This document shows positions 27,640 through 39,902 of a stretch of DNA of 64,000 nucleotides, piece by piece (position 1 is the first letter of the stretch; each line of letters starts with the position of its first letter). Made by a program: the position numbers and the translations under genes. The DNA is from Shinisaurus crocodilurus (taxonomy: Eukaryota > Chordata > Lepidosauria > Squamata > Shinisauridae), in contig CM037876.1 in assembly GCA_021292165.1 (NCBI GenBank), positions 288,091,938-288,155,937 of the forward strand, given 5' to 3'. The notes below the pieces were generated by a model. That model had not been told where the DNA came from, did no database searches, and worked only from the letters and a program-made list of their open reading frames with translations.

Positions 27640-28275
27640 AGGTGCCTTCCTCTTTGCACCATCGGAAGAGGTCTTAGGCTAAGGGAATTATTGGTCTGAC
27701 TGCTGCGCTGCAACACCACCCATGTAATATCCACAGAACGTGTACTGCAGCTCATCAACCAAGATGTACCAGGTTACCCAAGGAACCGAGAGAGACTTGT
27801 CTGGCCACATGACTTGAGACCAGGCTATTTAGAAGTCCACATTATCCCCTCTGAGCCGGCCCGGATTTTAAGGTCCTCGGAAGAGGCCTTGCTCTCTGTC
27901 CTGCCACCACCAGAGGAACATTTGGCAGGAACGTGAGAGAGAGGGGGGCCTTCTTTGTGGCCTCTCCCAGGCTCTGGAACTCCCTTCCAAGGGAGGCAAG
28001 GCTAGCTCCATCTTTATTGACTTTCTGTCAGCAGGGAAAGACATCTTTATTCAGGCAGGCTTTTGGCTGTTAAGCTGTCTTGTTTGTTGAACTAGTTTTG
28101 TTTTGTTTTAATTGGAGGATGCTGTTTAGTTCTTATTTCTTTTTAACAGAGATGTTTTTAACGGATGTGTTTTAACATGGATATATTTTAATGACATAAC
28201 ATTTCAGCTGTATTTTATGACTGTTAGCCACTCCGTGCACTGTCTTTAGTGGAAGGGCAGGGTAGAAAATGAGTA
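27640..28275 (+). pseudogene. L2-type LINE 3' fragment
   Basis: The frame around 27890-28060 keeps L2 C-terminal features in degraded form (P-x-LW-xx-LP-xx-xRLAPS-like: gctctggaactcccttccaa, then gaggcaaggctagctccatc). It ends in a 3' UTR with ttagtggaagggcagggtag. Stops and gaps are present. Confidence 0.65.
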
Positions 28276-28668
28276 AGTACACCTGCTGCTGCAGGCTCGG
28301 TTCCTCAGCTCGTCCGTGAGAGACGCTGCTGAGCAGATGTGCCCCACCCCCTACTTGTCCGCATGCTGCTCCAAAACTTGACCACCAGCCCATCTGCTCT
28401 CTCATAATCTACCTCTGGCCCTTTGAATCGTTGTCTGCCTACTCTGGAACCTGACCACAGGCCTATCCCCTAGACTGTGCCTCACGACAGCCACATGCTT
28501 ATTGATCTGGCCACCATCCACCTTCCTGGGCAGACACCAAACGGGCCACCCTCTGTCCTTTCCTCCTGGCAACATGGAAATGCACATTTGTTGCACCAAA
28601 TTCCTGATTCACCTGGCTTTGCAGAGGCAGCACCCACACCTATTGCATCAGTAACCATTTCTCTGCAA

Positions 28669-28797
28669 CAGGCTTCCCCAACCTGGTGCCCTCCAGATGT
28701 GTTGGACTACCACTCCCAACATCCCTGAGCCAACATCAGGGGATACTGGGAGTTGTAGTCCAACACTTCTGGAAGGGGCCAAACTGGGGAAGGCTGA
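28669..28797. mobile_element. hAT-type MITE, family C
   Basis: The ends are aggcttccccaacctggtgc and ccaaactggggaaggctg. The interior is palindromic: ttggactaccactcccaac and gggagttgtagtccaac. Confidence 0.72.
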
Positions 28798-28865
28798 ACT
28801 CCAACATACTACACTGCGCCAAGGGCACCTTCCCCATCTCCTGTGTAACCTGGAGAGCAATGAAC

Positions 28866-29175
28866 AGAAGAAGAGCCCTGCTGGATCAGACCAAGGGTCC
28901 ATCTACTCCAGCATTCTGTTCACACAGCGGGCCAACCAGCTGACCACTGGAAACCCACAAGCAGGACATGAGTGCCATAGCACCCAGGAGGTGCTATGCT
29001 GTGGTATACAGAGGCATACCGCCTCTAATACTGGAGAGAGCATATAGCCATCGTAACTAGTAGCCGTTGATAGCCCTAACGTCCTTGAATCTGTCTAAGC
29101 CATCCAAATTGGTGGCCATCACTACATCTTGTGGTAGCAAATTCCATAGTTTAACTATGCTCCGTTTGGATGGTC
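28866..29175 (-). pseudogene. CR1/L3-like LINE 3' fragment
   Basis: On the minus strand it contains the end of ORF2 (gtgatggccaccaatttgga then tggctt) followed by a 3' UTR ending agcagggctcttcttctg. A plus-oriented relative is at 35100-35435. Confidence 0.65.
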
Positions 29176-29671
29176 AGGAGAGTCTGAGTTTACAAGCACC
29201 GGGGCAGTAGGGATGCCTTCTCAGGTTTCTGTGACACCCAGATGTCCTGTGAGAAGCTGGAAGAGATGTATAGCTTTGCTTTTCCCTTCACTCTTCTACC
29301 TCACTGCTGTCCAAATAGTCTCCCCATGAGTGGTCGGTTGTAGTCACTCCCTAGGCCCAGGCAAGAGCCTAGCCATAGTGGCCCCTGGTGCCAGGCCTGG
29401 GTTTTGTCTCATGCCCTAATTGTCTCAGGCTAATTTCCCCCTACGTCTCAATTTCTAGGAGACATCAACTGAAATAATAAAAAAAGAAAACCCAACTGGC
29501 CAGCATCTCAGCAAGAATCAAGCCACTACCACCCTTTCAGAAATCTCAACATTCAAGAGTGTGGCCAGCTTTCACATAGTGAATGCAACATGTAGCTATT
29601 AGCTCTTGATGGGCAGACTCCCAGGTTCAATTCTTAATAATATGTCCACCAAGAGGGTCCGATCCAGGCCA

Positions 29672-29912
29672 GGAGCCAGTGTGGCGTAGTGGTGAGAGTG
29701 TTGGACTGGGACTCGGGAGATCCGGGTTCTAGTCCCCACTTGGCCATGAAACTCACTGGGTGACTTTGGGCCAGTCACTGAATCTCAGCCTAACCTACCT
29801 CACAGGGTTGTTGTGAGGATAAAATGGAGAGGAGGATTATGTAAGCTGCCCTTGGGTTCCTTGCAGGAAAAGAGGCAGGGTATAAATATAATAATAAAAA
29901 TTTAAAAAAATA
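29672..29912 (+). repeat. tRNA-derived Sauria-type SINE, nearly full length
   Basis: The head is ccagtgtggcgtagtggtga with the B-box-like gggttctagtccccac. The middle is gggtgactttgggccagtca and taacctacctcacagggttg. The tail is gggttccttgcaggaaaaga then ggcagggtataaatataat. Confidence 0.9.
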
Positions 29913-30335
29913 TTTCAAACTAGGTTAATAATGCTTACTCTCTCAACTCTGAAGCTGCACACCCGGGACCAGTGCCTGCATGTCTTCTCTACGCACTCGG
30001 GCTCTGGAGCACTTTGAACAGTGTGTGCGCAACCAAGTAACAATGGCTCATGGACATTCTAGAGCCCTGGCATGCCCAGGCCAATGTTCGCATGACATGC
30101 CTCTGCCTGAGGAATCAAACCAAGTCGATGGTGAAAGTTACCGGTAACCTAGTCTGAGACAACTGGGATGGTTCAAACCCAACAGCAAGGGCCAGATATG
30201 GCCTGGCCTATTATGGAAGCCAGTCAAAGAGACGATAGTAGCACATGGTGGTACTGGGGAGCCAAACTTTCAGAACTCATTCCAGTTCTGAATGAGAAGA
30301 ACTGAAAAACCAAAGAAGTTTAAGACCAAGCTTGG

Positions 30336-30597
30336 CTCAGGAGGAGGAGGATTATGTAAGCCGCCTTATGTTCCTTGCAGGGGGGAAGGCGGGGTATAAA
30401 TAGAATAAATAAATAAACAAACAGACAGACAAACCAAAAGTGCAAAAAGGAAGACGCTCCACACGTATTCACGCAAAAACCAGCTGCTGACTAAATCAGC
30501 CTTCCCCAATCTGGCCCCTTCACATGGCCATGCTGGCTGGGAATTTTGGGAGTTGCAGTCCAAGACATCTGGAGGGCACAAGGTCGGGGAAGGCTGG
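30336..30597. repeat. SINE tail and a family C MITE
   Basis: Positions 30336-30420 are a 5'-truncated Sauria-type SINE (attatgtaagccgccttatg, aaggcggggtataaatag). Positions 30500-30597 are a short family C MITE (cagccttccccaatctggcc to cacaaggtcggggaaggctg). Confidence 0.65.
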
Positions 30598-30599
30598 AC

Positions 30600-31870
30600 T
30601 AAATTAGTAGTGCTATGTGAAAAGTTTCAGAGAGATTTCTTGTGGACTATGCCACAGTAAATTTATTAGCCTTTAAGGCAGAGATGGGCAACTTCCAGGG
30701 GCCAATTTCCATCCCCTGGAGCCCGCCAGGGACACAACCCCCTGCCCCCTGCCGCCGAATTTGCTGCTGAAATTTGGCAATGCAGCAGCAAAAACTTCAG
30801 CGATTTTTCTGTAAAACAAGGTGTGTGGGGAGTGTGTGACTTGTTTTAAAGCAAAACTGTCTTCCCAGGAGGCTTCTGGGAGCACAATTTAGCTTTAAAA
30901 CAGAAAAATAAGGGTTTTTAAAAATTTATTATTTTGCTGCCACTGCAGCAAATTTGGTGACTATTGGGACTGCAAAAAAGGCGGTGGGTGTGTGGATGTG
31001 CTGCCCACTGCCTGCATTAAGGTACTATGAGACTCCTTGTTTTTTTGGCAACAGCCTAGCATGTCTACTCCTTGGGAAATCAAAAGCAATTATTATAGCA
31101 CAGTGTGAAGACTGTGGGCCAGGAAATCCCTGGCTCAAATCTTACCTTAGCCAGGGTCTCACTAGGTGTTTTTAGGCAAACCATTAGACTCTCAGCCCCC
31201 ACACCCATCTGGAATACAGGGATAATCATGCTGGCCTACCTTCTAGGGCTGCTGTAGGATTACTGAGATTCTGTATGTGTAGTATTTTGAACACTTGAAA
31301 TACAAATACTAAGTATCATTGTTATCTTAAAAGCTGAAAGAAACAAGTTTTGTGAAGGATGACACGATTTTGTGCAGAGTGTTTTTCAAGCGCTTTCCAA
31401 AATTGTATTGTTTTTCTAAATGATCCATGAAATACTTCCATGTCCTCCATTTGGATGTTGATGAAGCAGAAATCCAGGATTTGTACATCTAGCCAAGGTT
31501 AACAGCTGTTTCCATCCACCTTGCTCAATTAAGTATGTCTGCCTCACAAACCAAACCCAGACAGAAGCTTCTGGATCAATCACCAGATTAAAAGTGGATT
31601 CGTTGTTGTTTTGGGAGGAAAAATAACTGAGCAAGAACCTTAAAACTTGAGTGGACAAAGGGAATTCTTAGGAATGCATTCATGAAGAGGATGTTTCCTT
31701 TGATTTCCCCCCAGCCCTCCAAAGAGAAGAGAGACAGAATTGACCTTTCCACCTCAACTGTCCTGCTCTTTCCTCCATCTCAGAACAAAATGATATCGCA
31801 AAGAGAAGTGAGGTTACAGTGTAACTTTGGGGGAAGACAGGCTAACCTTTTTTTTAGAGCAGGGAACCCA
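30600..31870. other. Intron 1 sequence, a hAT-like start and nothing else recognised
   Basis: About 30680-30760 resembles the GGGCAAC-type hAT end seen at 3551. The remaining 1.1 kb shows no gene or clear repeat. Confidence 0.4.
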
Positions 31871-31880
31871 ACTTCTAAAG

Positions 31881-32016
31881 CAGGGCTCTCCAACCTTGGG
31901 TCCCCAGATGTTGCTAGACTACAGCTCCCAGAATCCCTTGCCATTAACCATGCTGGTTGGGTATGCTGGGAGCTGTAGACCAGCAAGGTCTGGGGACCTA
32001 AGGTTGGAGAGCCCTG
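31881..32016. mobile_element. Palindromic hAT MITE, family A2
   Basis: A 136-bp hairpin with a perfect 8-bp duplication ttctaaag (31873-31880 and 32017-32024). Confidence 0.92.
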
Positions 32017-32408
32017 TTCTAAAGGCATGTTCAATCCAAAATGCACCTCTCCTCTCCAGGGGTTGGGCACTGGGAGGGAGGGGGGAATGATTCTGCAAGT
32101 TTGAAGCAGAAATTGGCTGTACAGGGTGCTGATGGACTGCCAGCTCCCTTTGGTGTTACCAAGAAATCATTCCTCCCCACAATCCCTGGAGCAGTTTGGT
32201 ATCTTTTTAAAAAGTTGCTATATATATCAAGGTGACAAATGAACAGACAAGTACAAGAACTTTTAAAAATAAGGTGGACACGATGCCTGAAGCGTGCAGG
32301 GAAAGACGAGACTGCTGAGCTGGTGGTTGATTAGCTGGTATGTACACATGTAAATTACATTTCAGAGGAAAGGGGAGTTCCTTTTATATTGCATCTGCCT
32401 TCACCTTT

Positions 32409-32537
32409 CAGAGTCCAACCCCCTGCTCACTGCAGGAAACTAGAGGAGGGGTCTCTCATCCAAGTAATAACCAGGCCTGACCCTGCTTAGCTTTCCACTC
32501 TCAGACAAGCTGAGCCAGCGTAAGCAACAGGCCTGTA
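32409..32537 (-). repeat. 5S-rRNA-derived SINE, truncated tail
   Basis: Minus-strand copy with the 5S block (complement of ctgaccctgcttagctttcc) and the beginning of the CR1-like tail. Confidence 0.82.
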
Positions 32538-32639
32538 TGCATGAGCACATGGATACATTAACAGAAATGCATACAAAAATGCATAGAGTTTTGTACACAT
32601 TTCTCCCGACGTACCCATTTTTGTACGCATTTTTTGATT

Positions 32640-33030
32640 GGGATCAGGTCACCTTAGGGATCGCCTCATCCCTTATGTCCCTGCCCAACTTTTATGCGCC
32701 TCAGACGCAGCACTATGATGGTGCCACATGGCCCTGAGGTTTGCCTTAGGAGCAGTGGTAGTAGAACATTCAGTGTTGCAGCCCCACCCTCTGGAATGCG
32801 CTCCCCATTGACATCAGATAGGAGTCTACAACTTTGGACTTTTAGAGGCCTCTTTAAGACCCATCCCTTTACGAAGGCTCTCCCAGCCAGTTACAGTTAT
32901 AGTTTTATTGCTGATCAGTGATCATTTCATCATTATATTTTAGTGTTGATGTTACCATTATGTTCACTGCTCTGAAAATGTTGTTGGGAAGCAGTATATA
33001 AATTTATGAAATAAATAATAAATAAATGGA
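32640..33030 (+). pseudogene. L2-type LINE 3' fragment
   Basis: It contains the decayed L2 C-terminal frame (tgcagccccaccctctggaa, tttagaggcctctttaagac) and a 3' UTR ending gaagcagtatataaattt with an (AAAT)n tail. Confidence 0.68.
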
Positions 33031-33758
33031 AAAACAACAGGAAAAGCTAATGGAACTAGATGAGACAGAGCAGAACTTCTTCTGAAAAGGCTGTGTGGTG
33101 TTATAGGTTTTCTTATGGGCACAACACTGAAGCCAGAAGTTCTGGAACTCCCCAGATAAATACACACACACCCTCTGCCAGAGTGGACCTGTGCACGGCC
33201 AATCCCTAAAGGGTGTGCAAGGTTAAACATTTAAGGGAAATGAATTGTATAGAATCTGCAGCTATGCAATGCACTCCTTTCCATTAAAAAAAAAAATTAC
33301 CGGTAGGCTTCCAAAACTGATCCATATGTTCTTTAGGAGTACAACACTTACAATTTTAGAGCTTTTTTGTTGTGTGTGTGTATGGGGGTGCAATCCACGT
33401 TTTCTGCTGTTTGCAAGAACCATATCCACCATAGGATCTTTAAATAATAATTTTAAAAAGCTTCTTCATTTGAAACAATTAAAAATTAAAAAAAGGCCTC
33501 CTGGATTTGCACTGGATTTGACTGCCTCTTAATAAAATGATGTTATTTACTAAAAATAGTCACTCTTGTTCCAGTGGGATTAGAACAGAAAAGCCTAATT
33601 TAATTGAAAAATAACTTCACCCTCTGTTCTTTTATTCCTGGAGGTTGCCAAGCTGAAAATCACACACGGTATTAGTTTGCTTAATTTCTTTTTCTTTTAC
33701 ATTATCCACAGCAGCAAACACACCAATATTCTCTCCCCCCTTGCTCCATTTCAGCATT
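33031..33758. other. Intron 1 sequence without recognised features
   Basis: Only short poly-A (33284-33295) and TG runs were seen. Confidence 0.4.
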
Positions 33759-33766
33759 CTCTAGTG

Positions 33767-33887
33767 CAGTGTTCTCCAACCTTGGGTCCCCGTATGTTTT
33801 TGGCCTACAACTCCCAGCATAGCTGGCTGGGGCATGCTGGGAGTTGTAGGCCAAAAACATATGGGGACCCAAGGTTGGAGAACACTG
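33767..33887. mobile_element. Palindromic hAT MITE, family A
   Basis: A 121-bp hairpin with a perfect 8-bp duplication ctctagtg (33759-33766 and 33888-33895). Both arms carry the same variant, tatg instead of gatg, in the ccccgtatgttttt block. Confidence 0.93.
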
Positions 33888-34124
33888 CTCTAGTGAGTTC
33901 ATCGGGGGTGGGGGTGAAGTAGAAAACACTCAGCTGGAAGGACTAGTTGGTGCTGAAATAGATCCAGTCTTTCCCATCCTAAGGTCCCCAGAAGCTGTTG
34001 GACTACTGACCACAAGGCAGATCAGGGAAGAGGAATTCAACCTGTGTTGGATGGGGGTTACACCGGCAATGAAGACTAGGTGCGCAGTTTGGGTGTACTC
34101 CTGGATTCAGCCCTGCACCTAGAT

Positions 34125-34870
34125 GTCCATATAAACCTGGCCAGGTTTTAAGACCCCTGGAGAGGCCTTTCTATCTGCCCTGCCACTATCAGAGGCACAT
34201 TTGAAAGGAACATGAGAGAGAGGGCCTTCTCAGTGGCTGCTCCCAGACTTTACAACACCCTGTCAATGGAGGCCACGTTAGCTCCATATCTGTTGATCTT
34301 CCTCTGGCATGCAAAGTCATTTTTATTCAGGCAGCGACTTTTGGCATCTAAGCTGCCTTCCTGAATTAATTTTTTTTTTAAAATATATCTGGTGGGTACT
34401 TTCATTTCTCTCTTATTGATGTGCTTTTATTGGTCTTTTGTTTTTATTTGAGTTTTATTGGATTTTTTTTATTGAATGCATTTTTAACAGATTGAGTGGT
34501 AATCTTTTAATTATAGCTTGGTTATTTTGTTCCTCTATTTTATGGTTAGCTGCCTTGAGCACTATCTTTTAGTGGAAATGCATGATATAAAAGTAAATAA
34601 ATAAAATAGGATAGGATACGGGCTGGACTCAAGAAAGGCTCACACCTACCAATAAGCATTACCTGTTTTTGCCTTCCACCAGAAGCCCCTCATGGCTCAC
34701 AGGTCATCACCATTAACCTAACAGGCATTCTGTCTGACCTAGACTCTCAGCCTAACTTACCTCACAGGGTTGTTGTGATGATAAAACGGAGAGGAGGATC
34801 ACCATGTAAGCCACCTTGGCTTCTTTGCCAGAGGAAAAAAAGGCAGAATAGAAAGGTAATCACCACCACC
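34125..34870 (+). pseudogene. L2-type LINE 3' fragment followed by a SINE fragment
   Basis: Positions 34125-34615 carry decayed L2 C-terminal coding (gagagagggccttctcagtg) and a 3' UTR with ttgagcactatcttttagtg. Positions 34741-34870 are a 5'-truncated Sauria-type SINE (cctcacagggttgttgtgat). Confidence 0.65.
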
Positions 34871-35099
34871 ACTTCCCTGTTTTCCAAGGGTCTCTGGCTG
34901 AGGTCTTTCCCAGGCCTGTTTCAGCCCTCAACGTTTATGTTTTTTAAAAGTTTTCTTATTCTTTGATTTGAGGTTAAAGAGTATAACCTCCATCCCCAAC
35001 CTCCTTCCTAGAAATTTATCTGAACAAAGAACATGCCCAGACTTGGCAAGACCTGACCTGACATCTCTAGGTCACAAAATATGCATTACTACAGATGGG

Positions 35100-35435
35100 C
35101 TACAATAACATCTAAGCTAAATGTCTGGAACTGTTTAGCTTAGAGAAAAGGTGAGTGAGAGGAGACATGACAGAGGTGTAGAAAAGTATAGCATGGACAA
35201 AGTAGGGCAGGGAGACATTTTTCTCCCTCACTCCTAATGTTAGTACATGGGAGTCACCCGATGAAGCTGATTGGTGGGAGATTCGGGACAGATAAAAGGA
35301 AGCACTTCGGCACACAATGGCATGGTTAAAGTATGGGATTCATTACCACAAGATGTAGTGATGGCCACCAGTTTGGATGGCTTCAAAAGGGGATTGGACA
35401 AATTCATGGAGGAGAAGGCTAACAGTGACTACTAA
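35100..35435 (+). pseudogene. CR1/L3-like LINE 3' coding fragment
   Basis: A decayed frame contains the typical end gtgatggccaccagtttgga, then caaaaggggattggacaaat and tcatggaggagaaggc. Several stops interrupt it. A (CT)n(CA)n tract follows at 35504-35535. Confidence 0.65.
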
Positions 35436-35535
35436 TCATTGCATACATAGTTTTGTCTGGTACAAAGGGAACAAATATAGAAAGTTGCTCTCTCTTCCCC
35501 CGCCCTCTCTCTCTCTCTCACACACACACACACAT

Positions 35536-36560
35536 ATCACTAAAGACCAACTACACGTGATATTAGATGGGAAAGACTGACTCCAATTAGAATTTTTCCT
35601 CCAGTGCAAATATTAGCTTCAGAGGAGGGCTTTTCCTCAGGACTGCAGCAGCAGGAGTTAAAAATTCCATCTCTACACCTGCTCTGATCCCATTAATTAT
35701 CAGCACACTGTTTCCTCCCAGCTGATGCATTATTAACCTTGCAGGTTAGATGCAAAGAGGTATGTGTAGTTTGGCCCTTAGCTTTTACTCTCCCTATCCG
35801 CATGCGTCTTCTGGCGTCACATCTCTACCATAGTTCCTTCTCATTCAAACAAATGGGTGTCAGAAAGGTGGGTGCACACTTTTAGAACTACTGCCAAGGA
35901 TGTAGCAATCCCAGTTGCTCCCACTTCCTTTAAAAATCCAGATGCCGTTCCATTTCAGTTTTATTTTTGGCTACTGTCAGCACACTGCATATTTAAAAAT
36001 CTATTCCTATCTTAAAAAAAACAACCAAAAACAAAACCCCACCACAGAGTTTATGCTGTAATTTTCTCTGGAGTGGGTTATTCTTAATGGGATTGTCTTT
36101 TATCTTGTTAATTATGGTGAAAAGTACCTCGGAATGCTGAAATATGAAGTTACAGCACAATTGGTAATTATACCAACTTGCATAATATAATAACAAACAC
36201 TGTTATTTCATCCCTAGCCAATAATACTCAAAAGTTTCACAAAGAGCTATTGAGCAGGATGAGGAAGTCCACTTCGGTTGGAAGATTTGGGGTTACTATT
36301 AAAAACAAATTGCAATCCAGCTGATTTTATTGTTTTACCACAACAGAAGGTGTCATTTGGATTTTATGCCTTGGGCAACAAAAAGTATTAGCCCACCTCT
36401 GGCTTTACGAGTTACACAGCAGCAAACTTGGGCTTTGCCACATAGTGTACAGTCGACAGGGAGCCACAGCCAACCCTAGCTCCCAGACAAGTGCACTGTA
36501 TGACACACACGTTAGCAAAACATGTATCATGTTCATACTTTCAAATTTGCACCATTAAGA
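35536..36560. other. Intron 1 sequence without recognised features
   Basis: AT-rich intron sequence; no gene, conserved exon or repeat recognised. Confidence 0.4.
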
Positions 36561-36565
36561 ACAAC

Positions 36566-36925
36566 TTAGGGCACAATCCAATGAGGCTGCCTGTAACCCT
36601 CTGAACTTCCGATTTCATCTGTCTAACCGTAGTGCTTCAGAGCGGGAAGGAAAGAGGCTGAGATGCCACCAGGATACATTGTATCTTGGTGGCGCAGGTC
36701 TCCTCCCCTTCCCGCCCCCCCCCAGAACACTCCCTAAACCCCTTCTCCGAGGTTGTTCTTATGATCCCGGAGAAGTAGCCAGCGTGGTTCTTTCCATGAC
36801 AGCTGCGAGGGGGACGAGGGCACTCCAAGCGTGGAGTCCCAGCTCCAATGTTGGAGCTGTTTTCCGACATCCAACCTGAGACTCCAAAAAATCCTATGGT
36901 GCTCTAGACGCTGTCTAGGGGGTCT
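36566..36925. mobile_element. DNA-transposon remnant related to 6441-7207 and 1-70
   Basis: It begins ttagggcacaatccaatgag. It shares blocks with the tandem unit at 6441 read in the opposite direction (ccttctccgaggttg, ccaagcgtggagtcccagct) and ends near aaaatcctatggtgctctag. Confidence 0.5.
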
Positions 36926-38362
36926 GTCGTAAATCAGTCCAGTCCACAGATAAGCCGTTGTCGTTAACACAGTCCAAGGTTGAAAGCCAAGAGATATGTA
37001 CGAAACCAAAATAAAACGAAGCAGTGTCGGAGCAGGCTGAAGCGTGGCCAGGGGCGTTCCAAAGTCAAGAAAGCACGAGTCTCAGTCCAGGGGCTGGCAG
37101 GAGTGTCTGGCTACAGTTGAGTTGCAATGACAATTGCTTCCAGCGTCCGACGTGTGTTTGGGGCCTCTCTTTTAAACAGGCACTGATTGGCACGGCAGCA
37201 CAGCTGGGCCAGGCTGCAGATGACACGTGCCCGGCCCCTCCCCAAACACACTCTGGCACAGCCGCCCCATGTCTTCCAAACGGAGGCACAACAGGGCCAT
37301 AGGATCACTCTGCCCATGTGCGAAAAGGCCCCTGGGGTCCTGTTGCAGCAAATATGAATCCCCATGTCTTTGCTGCCTTGTTTGAAGGGCCTTTGTGTGG
37401 CTGGAGACAAATTAATGTTTCTTCAGAGAGTTAAAGGAAGATTGAACAAAGGATTACTGCCCATGGTGTGAACACTCGCCTGCTTTCGTATAAGGCAAAT
37501 AGGCTTTGCCTAACTGTTTCAATAGGCTGAAAAACCTGTTTGTTCAGAGACAACAGTGGGACAAAATAAATGTGTGTACACAGTGAGGACTGTCTTAAAA
37601 CAGCTTTCAGCCAGGGCTGAGCCAAAACAAGGGTACATTTCACAAAAGTTGGGGGGTGGGGTGGAATGTGCCTCCCCATTTCAGCAATTTTTGAGGGTTG
37701 GGTTTCAAACATAAGTGAAAGTGTTTATTGGGAGTGAAGGGAGGAAACATTAATTGGCTATGCGGAGTCAGGACATCATCACGGTATGTGAGTCCTGATT
37801 GGCTGGGATCACATAGCCAATAAAAGAAGACACCCCATCCCCCCCCATCCCGCACACACCCAAAATGTCATTTTCTCATTAAAATATATATACTCACATG
37901 GGAACACTCAGTGCACACCTATTCAACTCTCAGACTATCATCTACCTCCAAAGCACTGTGTTTTTTGAAAATATGTGGCAAACAGGTTGAAAAAACCTGT
38001 TAGATTCATTTGCAAGAATACAGGCAGGTTTACATGAAGCTAGCTAGCTTCTGCTCCTTGGAAAGAAGAGATGAGAGACTCAGGATTCAGGGGAGGGGTG
38101 GTTAACTCTGAATTTCTTCATTTGCTTCAACATTTATAGAAAGGCCAAAACTGGAGCAAAATGTTCTGTCAATTAAGAAAAGGAGAATGGAAATTTGTCC
38201 CAAGAGTCATGCAAAATTCCATTCCCTGGTCTCCTGCCAGGGACAGTAAACTTCATCTAGAGAATGCAATTCTAAACTGAGTTGCTGTTACTACTATTTG
38301 ATTAGGAATACAGTTTGTCCTGGGACCGTAAACTCTGCAGAGCAGGGCAAAATCCCATAAGT
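36926..38362. other. Intron 1 sequence without recognised features
   Basis: Moderately GC-rich to about 37430, then AT-rich. I see no exon, RNA gene or family that I recognise. Confidence 0.4.
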
Positions 38363-38646
38363 CATCAGTGCCTTATGCCGGGATTTCTGACCCACCACTG
38401 TGCGCCTTCTTAATCAATATGCAATCCCACCTTTGTCACAAATGTATTACTTTATCCCATCAGTGCCTTATGCCAGGATTTCTGACCCACCACTGTGCGC
38501 CTTCTTAATCAATATGCAATCCCACCTTTGTCACAAATGTATTACTTTATCCCATCAGTGCCTTATGCCAGGATTTCTGACCTACCACTGTGCGCTTTCT
38601 TAATCAATATGCAATCCCACCTTTGTCACAAATGTATTACTTTATC
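38363..38646. repeat. Minisatellite, three tandem 95-bp units
   Basis: The units start at 38363, 38458 and 38553 with catcagtgccttatgcc and differ at only a few bases. They create a repeated open frame that is not a gene. Confidence 0.95.
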
Positions 38647-38689
38647 CTACTTTATGCATGGCATACTTTGTGGGCAGCTCCACTGATCA

Positions 38690-38866
38690 ATTTCATAGAT
38701 TTCATAGATTCACAGAGTTGGAAGGAGCCTACAAGGCTATCGAGTCCAACCCCCTGCTCAATGCAGGAAACTAGAGGAGGGGTCTCCCATCCAAGTAATA
38801 ACCAGGCCTGACCCTGCTTAGCTTTCCACGCTCAGACAAGCTGAGCCAGCGTAAGCAACAGGCCTG
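38690..38866 (-). repeat. 5S-rRNA-derived SINE with CR1-like tail
   Basis: Minus-strand, nearly complete. The CR1-like end (catagattcacagagttgga) and the 5S block (complement of cctgaccctgcttagctttc) are both clear. Confidence 0.87.
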
Positions 38867-39063
38867 AGCAATTTGCCTGTGCCCTTAAAACTGGGAGCAC
38901 TGGCGACCCAACAGTAACCCAACTGAGGTTCACTGACAGAAAAACTGGGCCAAAAAAGAAAAAAGGGAATATCCCGTTCTTGATGGAGCTTACTCCCAAG
39001 GAAGTATAAGATGTAAAGGCCATAGCAAGGGGAAAGCTGGAAAAACTCTTTTTCATATTATAT

Positions 39064-39320
39064 GAGAGCCTCTGTGGTGTAGTGGTTAGAGTGTTGGACT
39101 GAGACTCGGGAGATCCGGGTTCTAGTCCCCACTCAGCCATGAAACTCACTGGGTGACTTTGGGCCAGCTACTGACTCCCAGCCTAACCTACCTCGCAGGG
39201 TTGTTGCGAGGACAACATGGAGAGGAGAAGGAGGGGGATCATATAAGATGCCTTGGGTTCCTTGGAGGAAAAAAGGTGGGATATAAATGTAATAAAAAAA
39301 TAATAAATAAATAAATAAAT
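39064..39320 (+). repeat. tRNA-derived Sauria-type SINE, full length
   Basis: The head is cctctgtggtgtagtggtta with gggttctagtccccactcag. The tail is ggtgggatataaatgtaata then an (AAAT)n run. Confidence 0.9.
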
Positions 39321-39557
39321 ATGGACACTCAAACTAAATGGAGTATGGGCAAATCATACAGCCATGGAGGCTGCAATTTGTAGGTCATGGGGAATCAACC
39401 TACCAGACGTTTTGGCATACAACTATGGAGCTACTAAGGTCTAGGGCAGATGTAACTTTTCGTGGTGTTTAAACAGTTAGAAGATCAGGAGCAGGTTGGT
39501 GCTGAGTGCTCGTCCTGGGTGACTTTTCCACATTAACAACGGCTTAGAGCAGAAGAC

Positions 39558-39893
39558 AGAATCTTAGGGCCCAGGGACCAAATATGGCCCTCGGGGGGGG
39601 GGGGCCGTCCCAATCAAGTCCTCCAGTGTTCCCTAGATTGCCATGCACCCTTCCCCTTTTCCCCAACCACCAATCGTCTGGTGGTTTCCCAGTGTTTTTT
39701 TTTTGCAGTCCCCCCCCCCATTCTAAAAGGTTAACATGCATTTCCTATTCGGTAGTTACAAGCTGGAAGAGCTTTAAGCTAAAATATGCTGGCATTTTTG
39801 GCCCCGCCCCTTTTGCCTTTGGCAGCCCCCAAGAGCTTCTCTGACATGGAATTTGGCCCTTGAGCTGAAAAAGGTTCTGCACTCCTGGCACAC
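39558..39893. mobile_element. hAT-type element, family B, diverged
   Basis: It contains the family B blocks caccaatcgtctggtggttt, gctaaaatatgctggcattt and ttgagctgaaaaaggttctg. Confidence 0.6.
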
Positions 39894-39902
39894 TGTTATA
39901 GC

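Noticed and set aside
38363..38646. CRISPR-like array
   Set aside because: Repeats are directly adjacent with no spacers, and the genome is vertebrate.
38400..38811. Repeated peptide frames suggesting a repeat protein
   Set aside because: They are produced by the 95-bp minisatellite; each unit shifts the frame and the peptides end at the array.
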